From Vicinamibacteria bacterium (GTDB lineage Bacteria; Acidobacteriota; Vicinamibacteria; Vicinamibacterales; 2-12-FULL-66-21), in assembly GCA_025937075.1 (NCBI GenBank), contig JAICSD010000215.1, positions 1 to 7,715 on the forward strand: a DNA stretch of 7,715 nucleotides, given 5' to 3'. The position numbers were made by a program, and so were the translations under genes. The notes under the pieces are model-generated. The model saw nothing but the letters and a program-made list of their open reading frames with translations. It was not told where the DNA came from and made no database searches. Positions 1 to 6,732 of the stretch are shown piece after piece; within the stretch, counting starts at the first letter, position 1, and each line of letters starts with the position of its first letter.

Positions 1-1
1 G

Positions 2-1771
2 CGTCGCCCCGGCCTGGATCTGATCCTGCGGCTCGTCGCCGACACGCCCGACGCGCAGCTGCGGGCACGCCACTGCCTCGCCGCCTCTGGCTTGCTGCGA
101 CAGTGGCAGTTGCTCCGGCCCATCGATCAGCACTCCGGAGCCGTCGCTCCCACATGCGGCCTGCGCGTGGACGAACCGATCGTGGACTTCCTCACCGGGA
201 TCGACAGCGTGGACCCGCGGCTCGCCGGCATCGCGCGCACCGCGATGCCGCGTGTGTCGCTAGACGATCTCGTGCTCGCGTCGGACCTGTCTATTCGTCT
301 TCGCCGTCTCTCCGTCCGCTTTCCGAATGACGAAACCCTGCCCGTCTTGCACTTCCTCGGTCGACGCGGGTCCGGCCGGCAGAGCGCAGCGGAGGCGCTG
401 TGCATCGCCCGCAAATGCGAGTTGCTCGTCGCAAGACCGGACGAGCTGGTGACGCTCGGAGCTGCCGACATACGCACGATGACGAGAGCGCTCGTTCGTG
501 ACGCGCTGTTGCACGAGCGGGCGCTATGGGTGGGCGACCTGGACCCGTGGTTCCTCCCCGAGCGCCAATCCTCGCTCCAGGCGCTGATCGATGAGCTGCT
601 GGAATTTCCCGGCTTGCTCCTGCTCGCGAGCGAAGGGCCATGGACCGGCGTGTGGGAAACGGATCGGCCGCTGCTGCGGCTCGAGTTCGCACCGCTGGGC
701 TTCGGCGAACGCGTCCGGGCGTGGCGATCCGCGCTCGATGAATCGGAGATGTCCGACGAAGGCGTCGTACAGATCGCAAACGAATTCCGCCTGCCCGCAG
801 GACGAATCCGCGCGGCGGCCGCGCAGGCGCGCGTCGAGGGGCGCCTCCTGGGCGCGCGCCCGTGCAGCGTCGATGACGTGCGCCGCGCGTGCCGCACGGA
901 ATCCACGCACGGCCTGTCGCGTTTCGGCCACCGAATGGCGTGTCGGCGATCGTGGCGCGACCTGGTGCTTCCAGCGAATCGGCTCCAGCAACTGCACGAG
1001 GTCTGCCGCGCGGTGCGTTACCGAAGCCGCGTGTACGACACCTGGGGCTTCGATACGAAGCTGTCGCTCGGAAAAGGCCTCGCCATCCTGTTCACCGGAC
1101 CACCAGGGACGGGCAAGACACTCGCCGCCGAAGTGCTGGGCACGGAGCTCGGACTGGATCTGTACCGGGTGGATCTCTCTGCGGTCGTGAGCAAGTACAT
1201 CGGCGAAACGGAGAAGCACCTCGCGCGGATCTTCGCAGACGCCGAAGCGAGCAACGCGGTCCTGTTCTTCGACGAGGCCGATGCGCTGTTCGGCCAGCGC
1301 ACCGAGGTGAAGGATGCGCACGATCGCTACGCGAACGTCGAGATCAGCTACCTGCTGACACGCCTCGAGCAGCACGAAGGAATCGTCATGCTCGCCAGCA
1401 ACCTGCGGAAGAACGTCGACGAGGCGTTCGTCCGGCGCATGCACTTCATCGTCGACTTTCCGATGCCTGCGCTCGCCGAACGTTTCGCGCTGTGGGAGAC
1501 GATTTGGCCGGAGCGCGCGCCGCGGGCCGACGATCTGGACGTCCGTTTTCTGGCCGCGCAATTCGAGCTGAGCGGCGGGCACATCAGGAATGCCGCACTC
1601 GCGGCGGCGTTCCTCGCAGCCGAACAGGGCTCGGCGATCACGATGGCGCACGTGATGGCGGCCGTCAGGCGGGAGTACCAGAAAATGGGCACCCTCGTCA
1701 TGGATCAGTCTCGGTGGTCGCACCCGGCAGTCGCTGCGGCAACGGGTGAGCGCGTACAGGACGTTTCATGA
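2..1771 (+). CDS. AAA+ ATPase of eCIS, Pvc15/Afp15 type (5' partial)
   Basis: This is an ATPase of contractile injection loci, thought to act in the cytoplasm in assembly, cargo loading or disassembly of the particle. The C-terminal AAA+ module is intact. It has Walker A GPPGTGKT (nt 1097-1120), Walker B VLFFDEAD with the Asp-Glu pair at nt 1271-1276, a sensor-1-like ASN (nt 1394-1402), and an Arg pair in FVRRMHF (nt 1433-1438) as likely arginine finger. A helical lid follows (ELSGGHIRNAAL, about nt 1565-1600). Upstream lies a second, decayed P-loop domain: GRRGSGRQ (nt 359-382) has Arg where the Walker Lys should be, and the Walker B counterpart reads WVGDLD without the Glu. The frame is open back to nt 2, and residues before the TTG at 92 (LILRLVADTPDAQLRARHCL) continue the helical N-terminal region of this family. 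TTG 92 is therefore probably internal and the true start is off the window. 589 residues are visible. The stop overlaps the next start by four bases (ATGA). The AAA+ call is very sure; the eCIS role rests on sequence type plus neighbours. Confidence 0.93.
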   Translation, partial: RRPGLDLILRLVADTPDAQLRARHCLAASGLLRQWQLLRPIDQHSGAVAPTCGLRVDEPIVDFLTGIDSVDPRLAGIARTAMPRVSLDDLVLASDLSIRLRRLSVRFPNDETLPVLHFLGRRGSGRQSAAEALCIARKCELLVARPDELVTLGAADIRTMTRALVRDALLHERALWVGDLDPWFLPERQSSLQALIDELLEFPGLLLLASEGPWTGVWETDRPLLRLEFAPLGFGERVRAWRSALDESEMSDEGVVQIANEFRLPAGRIRAAAAQARVEGRLLGARPCSVDDVRRACRTESTHGLSRFGHRMACRRSWRDLVLPANRLQQLHEVCRAVRYRSRVYDTWGFDTKLSLGKGLAILFTGPPGTGKTLAAEVLGTELGLDLYRVDLSAVVSKYIGETEKHLARIFADAEASNAVLFFDEADALFGQRTEVKDAHDRYANVEISYLLTRLEQHEGIVMLASNLRKNVDEAFVRRMHFIVDFPMPALAERFALWETIWPERAPRADDLDVRFLAAQFELSGGHIRNAALAAAFLAAEQGSAITMAHVMAAVRREYQKMGTLVMDQSRWSHPAVAAATGERVQDVS

Positions 1772-4770
1772 GAGAGCGTGTCCTACATATTCCGGGATCG
1801 TCTCTCGGGAGCCGGCCCGCTTCCCGCGCCGCAGGTGCCGTGCGCGCGCATGCCGGAGTGCAGACACCCGTCGCAGACACGACGTCACACGTGCAACTGG
1901 TGCGGGCCTCCGTCGCAACGGGACACACGGTCGCCGTCGTGCGATCGCTGCAGCGGCAGTTCGGCAACGCGTACACGACAGACGTCGTGTCGTCGGCATT
2001 GAGCGGCGAACGGGAAACGGTTCCGCGCGCGGTCGAGTCGCGAATTCTCGCAGCGCGCGGCGGCGGCCAGCCGCTCGAGCCCGAACTGCGACGTCAGATG
2101 GAGGCGAGGTTCCAGTACGACTTCGGCGGGGTGCGGGTGCACACGGACCCCGCGGCAAACGAGGCGAGCCAGGCGGTGCAGGCCCGCGCGTTCACGCTCG
2201 GACGCGACCTGTTCTTCGATCGGGGCCAGTTCAACACGCGCAGCGGTGCCGGCCGCACCCTGCTCGCGCACGAGCTCGCGCACGTCGTCCAGAACGACGG
2301 GCGGCCCGTACAGACGCCGCTCACGTTGAGTACGCCGGGCGAGCCGGCCGAACGCGAGGCGGAGGTCGCCGCGCGCGAGAGCGACGCGATGGTCTCGGAA
2401 CCCGCGCCGTCGAACGTCGTCCACCTGAAGTGCTCGTGCGAGACGCACGACCCGTCGGAGGAATGTGAGGAGTGCCGGCAGCGGCGGCAGACGACCGGCG
2501 TCGCGCGAGCGGCATCATCCAAGATCCAGCGCGACAAGGTGGCGAGTCCGTACCCGCTGATCGAGCCCGAGCAGATCACCGACGTCTACTGGGCCGAAAT
2601 CATGGCGGAAAAGTGGGAGGACGTGGCGACACCGCTCGTCCTGGCGCTCTACACGCATCCGCGCCCCTTCTATTACATCGACCGCGCCATCGACGAAATC
2701 GGTTCCGCTCACGAGGACGAACTCGCGGCGGCATTCGTGAAACGTCTGACGGAGCCGCAACTCGATCGAATGGCGACCAGCTCCGCGGGGCGCGCCACGC
2801 TCACCAGGTTGTACGAAGCCATGATCACGGGCGACGTGTCGTCGTTCCAGCGCGAGCAGGCCGACAAGATCCTGGTCGCCAGGCTTCGACACATGTCGCC
2901 CGAGGACTACATCCGCGCGACGAAGCAGAACGCGCAGGGACGGCCGATCCGGATCTTCCCCGTGCGGTTCATGAGCCTGACGCCGTGGAAGCAGGAGGCG
3001 CCGCTCGACGCCAAGCTCGAAACCGGGGAAGACAAGAAGCTGCGGATCCGCGTCACGTATCCCGTGCGGGTCGAGTCGGACCGCATGTTCGCCGCCGAAT
3101 GGAAGACGATTCCGCTGGTCTTCTCCGGCGGCGAGGTCCTGAGTCCGAATGAGATCGTCGGCATCAAGGATTACGAGAGCGGCGGCGGCCAGACCGTGTT
3201 CCTCCCGGCCCTCGCGCTGTTGGATTACGCCAACCGGGCCTCGCGATCGACGCTCGGCAAGATCGCGGACGTCGCGATGTTCGCGGCGACGTTTGGAACG
3301 TCGGGCGCCGTCGCCGGCGCGGGACGCCTGGGCAAGGTCCTGCTGTGGGCCGATCGCGTGGCCGACGTCATTCAGGTCGCATCGATCTTCGTCAACGAGA
3401 ATCGCGACTGGATCGTCGAAACCTTCCCGAGAAGCGGCCCTGCGCTGATCCGCGCCGTCGAAGTGGCGAACTCCGCCGCCGCGATCTACGGCGTCGGCCG
3501 TCTCGCGGGCGCGGGGTTCACGATCGTCCGCGACTTGCGCCAGGCGTCGCGCGCCGCTCGCGAGGAGGCGAAGAACCTCGGGAAGCAGTTGAGCGAGCAG
3601 GAATCCACGATCCTGCGGCAGCTCGACGACAAGACCGACTCGCTCATCAGGGACGTCGAGGCGGAAGAAGCGAAGAAGGCGCAGGCCATCGGCGGGAAGA
3701 CGCAGGAGCCCGCCCCCGTCGCGGAGCGGCCTGCCGCTGCCAAGAAAAAGGTTGAACCCGAAGCGCCACGGCAACCCGCCAAACGTGGTGCGCCCGTCGA
3801 CGAACTGGAAGCCACGGCGAAACGCACCGGGATACCAACTCTGAAGGACGAGGTCGCCGAGCTTCGGACGAAGTCCGTAGCCCCCGACGCGGTCGGCGAA
3901 CCGGCCAACGCGAACTTCGACGCCGAGATGGATGCGGGCGGCCACCGGTTCGAACGACAGAAGCGGACCCGCACCTGGTGCCGCCACTCCGATGGGACGT
4001 GCGAGCTGAATCTCGGAAAGCAGTTGAACGACGACACCGATCGGGCGCTGAGGAAGAAGCGCCGCCGGAAGCTCGAGGGTCAGGCAGAAAGGGAAGCGGC
4101 CCAGGCTGAGAAGGAAGCCAAGGCCGCAGCGAAGGCCGCGCAAAAGCAGCAGATCAACGAGGCAAAGAAGAAGGTCCAGCAACAGATCGAAGCAAAGCGC
4201 GATACGCAGCTGGCGATCTACCAGGACATCGAAGAGGCGACCAAATCCGGCCAGCGCCGGATGAGCGACACCGAGCGCGCCGTCGTCACGAAGGAGAAGG
4301 ACGAGCTCGCCCGGGAGGCCAGGCAGACGATCGCGGAGAAGACCGGGCTGCAGAAGCGCCTCGAGGATCTGGAAATCTCGCCGTACGAGCGCGCGCGCGC
4401 GTATTCGTACTCGGACGACGCTGCGCGTGAGGTCGTCGCACGCGGCGGCGGCCTCGACGAGATGTCGGGCAAAGTCTTGAGGGAGCCCAGCATCGATCAC
4501 CTCGTGCCGGTCGATGACATCGTGCTGATGAAGGGCTATACCGAACTCCCGTGGGCCAAGCAGCAACTGGTCCTCAGTAGGACCGACAACCTCCGCTTGA
4601 TGGAAAAGGGAGCAAATTCGTCGAAAGGAGCCAAACGCTGGTCGAAGTGGCCGGAGGGTCGGCGCATCTATGGAGACAAGGTCTGGCGCGCGATGGTCAC
4701 CGAAGAGGGTAGGATGCGCCGCCTCATCGAAGAGCAGATCGCGGGGCTGCTCAAGGGCCGGAGCTCCTGA
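1768..4770 (+). CDS. DUF4157 eCIS-associated protein with C-terminal HNH-like nuclease module (putative cargo toxin)
   Basis: A 1000-residue, probably cytosolic multidomain protein; no signal peptide is seen. In order: a short LQRxxGN-type motif (LQRQFGN, 61-67), common near the N-terminus of eCIS cargo; a DUF4157 domain (about 98-176) with RFQYDFGGVRVHTD and the metalloprotease-like HExxH as HELAH (168-172); a Cys cluster CxC-x8-CxxC (222, 224, 233, 236), possibly metal-binding; an unassigned region (about 260-490); weakly hydrophobic Ala/Gly-rich stretches (about 499-585); Lys/Glu/Ala/Pro-rich linker (about 592-710); a small Cys pair, WCRHSDGTC (737-745); a charged predicted coiled coil (about 756-870); and a C-terminal module (about 872-1000). 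That last module has DH at 910-911, Asn 941 in DNLRLM, Asn 950 and Lys 953, the H-N-N spacing of HNH/treble-clef nucleases without zinc cysteines. DUF4157 is known as a marker of proteins associated with and loaded into eCIS. The nuclease toxin role is inferred from motif and architecture. The ATG overlaps the ATPase stop by four bases, with AGGA at 1758-1761. Its own stop overlaps the next gene by one base. An alternative is a structural or maturation protease, but the C-terminus argues for a toxin. Confidence 0.88.
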   Translation: MRERVLHIPGSSLGSRPASRAAGAVRAHAGVQTPVADTTSHVQLVRASVATGHTVAVVRSLQRQFGNAYTTDVVSSALSGERETVPRAVESRILAARGGGQPLEPELRRQMEARFQYDFGGVRVHTDPAANEASQAVQARAFTLGRDLFFDRGQFNTRSGAGRTLLAHELAHVVQNDGRPVQTPLTLSTPGEPAEREAEVAARESDAMVSEPAPSNVVHLKCSCETHDPSEECEECRQRRQTTGVARAASSKIQRDKVASPYPLIEPEQITDVYWAEIMAEKWEDVATPLVLALYTHPRPFYYIDRAIDEIGSAHEDELAAAFVKRLTEPQLDRMATSSAGRATLTRLYEAMITGDVSSFQREQADKILVARLRHMSPEDYIRATKQNAQGRPIRIFPVRFMSLTPWKQEAPLDAKLETGEDKKLRIRVTYPVRVESDRMFAAEWKTIPLVFSGGEVLSPNEIVGIKDYESGGGQTVFLPALALLDYANRASRSTLGKIADVAMFAATFGTSGAVAGAGRLGKVLLWADRVADVIQVASIFVNENRDWIVETFPRSGPALIRAVEVANSAAAIYGVGRLAGAGFTIVRDLRQASRAAREEAKNLGKQLSEQESTILRQLDDKTDSLIRDVEAEEAKKAQAIGGKTQEPAPVAERPAAAKKKVEPEAPRQPAKRGAPVDELEATAKRTGIPTLKDEVAELRTKSVAPDAVGEPANANFDAEMDAGGHRFERQKRTRTWCRHSDGTCELNLGKQLNDDTDRALRKKRRRKLEGQAEREAAQAEKEAKAAAKAAQKQQINEAKKKVQQQIEAKRDTQLAIYQDIEEATKSGQRRMSDTERAVVTKEKDELAREARQTIAEKTGLQKRLEDLEISPYERARAYSYSDDAAREVVARGGGLDEMSGKVLREPSIDHLVPVDDIVLMKGYTELPWAKQQLVLSRTDNLRLMEKGANSSKGAKRWSKWPEGRRIYGDKVWRAMVTEEGRMRRLIEEQIAGLLKGRSS
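4383..4410. repeat. Short inverted repeat flanking a GC-dinucleotide run
   Basis: A six-base inverted repeat, GTACGA (4383-4388) and TCGTAC (4405-4410), encloses a 13-base alternating GC run (4389-4401), itself self-complementary. It lies inside the DUF4157 gene at codons 872-881, where the coiled coil gives way to the HNH-like module. The bases are seen directly. It may be only a by-product of Glu-Arg-Ala-Arg-Ala codons in a G+C-rich genome. Confidence 0.4.
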
Positions 4771-5366
4771 TGCTCGACGATCTCGATCGCACGCTGAAAA
4801 CGTTGCTCGAGAGCGAGCTGCCGCCACTGCTGCGCCAGCAGGCCTCGATCACCTTTGCCGCGCCCGACGGCAAATTCCCGACGCCGACGGTCTCGCTGCC
4901 GGCGATCGATCTCTTCTTGTACGACGTTCGTGAGAACCGCGATCTTCGGAGCAACGAACCCGTGCTCGAGCGCACGGCCGACGGCCACACGCTGAAGCAG
5001 CAGGCGCCGGTCAGAGTGGACTGCTCGTACCTCGTGACGGCCTGGGCGACCGACGGCCACGAGGCGGCGGCGAGCGAGCACGCGCTGCTCGGAGAAGTGC
5101 TCCGCGTCCTGTTGCGAACGCCTGCCATTCCCGCCGGGCACCTTCAAGGTGCGCTGCGCAATGACGCTGGCGCGCTGCCGCTCGTCTCGCTGCAACCGGG
5201 AAGGCTGCAGAGCGTCGCGGAGCTCTGGCAGGCCGCGGGGAATCGACCGAAGGCAACGCTGCATCTCACGGTGACCGTACCCGTGTGGCCGCAGGAACCA
5301 TCGGAGGTGCAGGTCGTGATCGAGCGCGTGCTCGAGATGAAGATCGGCACGGCCACGGCGCGATGA
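4770..5366 (+). CDS. DUF4255 / Pvc16-type tail terminator protein
   Basis: A 198-residue protein of the DUF4255 family, whose characterised eCIS members (Pvc16/Afp16) form the terminator that caps the distal end of the inner tube and sheath and helps fix particle length. Recognisable features are the N-terminal amphipathic helix (LDRTLKTLLESELP), the family-type segment SLPAIDLFLYDVRENRDLRS (about 47-66), the beta segment VRVDCSYLVTAWA (about 80-92), a helix with HALLGEVLRVLL (about 103-114), and a C-terminal strand pair (LHLTVTVPVWP, then a Val/Ile-rich end). It has no signal peptide or membrane segment. Length fits the DUF4255 core; longer Pvc16 proteins have an extra C-terminal part that is absent here. 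The ATG overlaps the upstream stop by one base (TGATG) and a GGAG at 4760-4763 lies six bases before it, inside the end of the preceding gene, so coupled translation is likely. The family call is confident; capping is inferred from the family. Confidence 0.88.
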   Translation: MLDDLDRTLKTLLESELPPLLRQQASITFAAPDGKFPTPTVSLPAIDLFLYDVRENRDLRSNEPVLERTADGHTLKQQAPVRVDCSYLVTAWATDGHEAAASEHALLGEVLRVLLRTPAIPAGHLQGALRNDAGALPLVSLQPGRLQSVAELWQAAGNRPKATLHLTVTVPVWPQEPSEVQVVIERVLEMKIGTATAR

Positions 5367-5448
5367 TCGCAGGGGCCACGCAGCCTGGCTGGTTAGAGGT
5401 GCACGGTATCGATGTCGCGGTTCCTCGCGCGAACGGAGGGTAACGAGC
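5367..5448 (+). promoter_or_regulatory. 82-base intergenic spacer with a strong Shine-Dalgarno site before the first sheath gene
   Basis: This is the only gap between genes in the window. GGAGGG at 5435-5440 stands eight bases before the ATG at 5449 and is the best ribosome binding site seen here, as expected for an abundantly made sheath protein. A tiny hairpin (CAGCC-T-GGCTG around 5381-5391) is too short for a convincing terminator and has no T tract. I see no -35/-10 pair that I would defend, so whether a promoter lies here is open. Confidence 0.6.
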
Positions 5449-6732
5449 ATGCCCGAGTATCTGTCGCCCGGAGTGTATGTGGAAGAAGTGGCCTCTGGGG
5501 TGCAGGCCATCGTCGGCGTCGGTACGAGCACGGCCGGGTTCATCGGCACATTTGGCGGGGACACGGTGACGGTGCTCTCGCCGAATCCGGACTACGACCC
5601 GACGGCGAAGGCGCCCGAAACGGCGGCGCCCAAGGAAGAGCGTCCGGCCGGCGCGCGCGGAGGAAGGGGTGCTGCGGACACATCCAATCCCAGAGCGCTC
5701 CCGTACCGAAGCACCAGCGTTCCGGTGCCGCCAGCCGGTGAAGTGCGGCTGTGCACGAACTTCAGCGAGTTCAAGCGCGAGTTCGGCGACTTCTCCACCG
5801 ACGCGGGGCAGAGCAGCCTCGCACACGCCGTGTTCGGGTTCTTCAACAACGGCGGACGGCGCTGCTATGTCACTCGGGTGGCCGATCCGGGCGCGATCAA
5901 TACGGCCCTCGAGAAATTCGAGGCTATCGACGAGATCGCGATCGTTGCGGCGCCGGGTGTGACCGACGCCGCCGCGCGGGATGCCATCCTCTCGCACTGC
6001 GAGCGCACCGGCGATCGGTTTGCGATCCTCGATAGTCCGGCGGACGCACCGCCCACCGACGCGATGCTGCCGGCAACGTCCAAGAACGGCGCTTTCTACT
6101 ATCCCTGGATCGGCGTCTTCGACCCGGTGGAAAAGCTGCAGCGCCCGGCGGGAACCGGGTTGCGCCTCGTTCCGCCGAGCGGGCACATCGCGGGCATCTA
6201 CGCACGGGTGGACAGCGAACGCGGCGTGCACAAGGCGCCTGCCAACGAAGTGGTGCGCGGAGCGATCGGGCTCGCGTTCGCGGTGAGCAAGGCGCAGCAG
6301 GCTGGCCTCAACCCGCGAGGCATCAACTGCATCCGTGACATGAACGGCGGCATTCGCGTGTGGGGTGCGCGAACGGTCGGCGGCGACGCCAACGGCGAGT
6401 GGAAATACGTCAACGTCCGGCGCCTGTTCCTGTTTCTCCGGGAGTCCATTGACGAAGGTACGCAGTGGACGGTCTTCGAGCCGAACGACCGTGCCCTGTG
6501 GGCCAAGATCACGCGCAACGTGACAGCGTTCCTGACCGGCGTGTGGCGTGCCGGCGCGCTGTTCGGCGCGACACCCGAGGAAGCGTTCTACGTGAAGTGC
6601 GACGCGGAGACCAATCCACTAGCCGAGCGCGAGCTCGGACGGGTCATCACCGAAGTCGGCGTCGCGATGGTGCGGCCTGCGGAGTTCGTGATCTTCCGCG
6701 TCAGCCAGTGGACGGGACCCGAGCCGCGATGA
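5449..6732 (+). CDS. Contractile tail sheath protein, first copy
   Basis: A 427-residue phage-type tail sheath subunit that would polymerise around the inner tube and contract to drive it forward. Family hallmarks: N-terminal SPGVYVEEV (6-14) followed by GVGTSTAGFIG; FFNNGG (131-136) then CYVTRV; FYYPWIGVFDP (about 216-226); GHIAGIYARVD (245-255); KAPANEV (262-268); GIRVWGART (301-309); WKYVNVRRL (318-326); FEPNDRALW (344-352); and a C-terminal domain ending in the strand EFVIFRVSQW. The N- and C-terminal ends correspond to the arms by which subunits mesh in known sheaths. Residues about 45-100 are a Pro/Ala/Gly-rich, charged low-complexity insert between the N-terminal strand and the FSEFKREFGDF segment. 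Such loops in this position vary between sheath paralogs and probably face outward. The ATG at 5449 is set by the Shine-Dalgarno site eight bases upstream and by the conserved PGVYVEE start. Its stop overlaps the next start (ATGA). Confidence 0.96.
   Translation: MPEYLSPGVYVEEVASGVQAIVGVGTSTAGFIGTFGGDTVTVLSPNPDYDPTAKAPETAAPKEERPAGARGGRGAADTSNPRALPYRSTSVPVPPAGEVRLCTNFSEFKREFGDFSTDAGQSSLAHAVFGFFNNGGRRCYVTRVADPGAINTALEKFEAIDEIAIVAAPGVTDAAARDAILSHCERTGDRFAILDSPADAPPTDAMLPATSKNGAFYYPWIGVFDPVEKLQRPAGTGLRLVPPSGHIAGIYARVDSERGVHKAPANEVVRGAIGLAFAVSKAQQAGLNPRGINCIRDMNGGIRVWGARTVGGDANGEWKYVNVRRLFLFLRESIDEGTQWTVFEPNDRALWAKITRNVTAFLTGVWRAGALFGATPEEAFYVKCDAETNPLAERELGRVITEVGVAMVRPAEFVIFRVSQWTGPEPR

Noticed and set aside
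524..1723. A 399-codon open frame on the minus strand opposite the ATPase
   Set aside because: It is a shadow of the AAA+ coding frame, with no motif of its own and no plausible start context.
2515..4827. A 770-codon open frame on the minus strand
   Set aside because: It lies wholly opposite the DUF4157 gene and has the Arg/Leu/Asp-rich composition expected from reading G+C-rich coding DNA backwards; no recognisable domain, while the plus-strand frame has several.
5381..5391. Possible terminator hairpin after the Pvc16-like gene
   Set aside because: The stem is at most five bases with almost no loop, and no T tract follows.
5412..5741. A 109-codon plus-strand frame starting before the first sheath gene
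   Set aside because: It overlaps the sheath start in another frame, its ATG lacks a ribosome site and its product is Arg/Gly-rich without any family signature.
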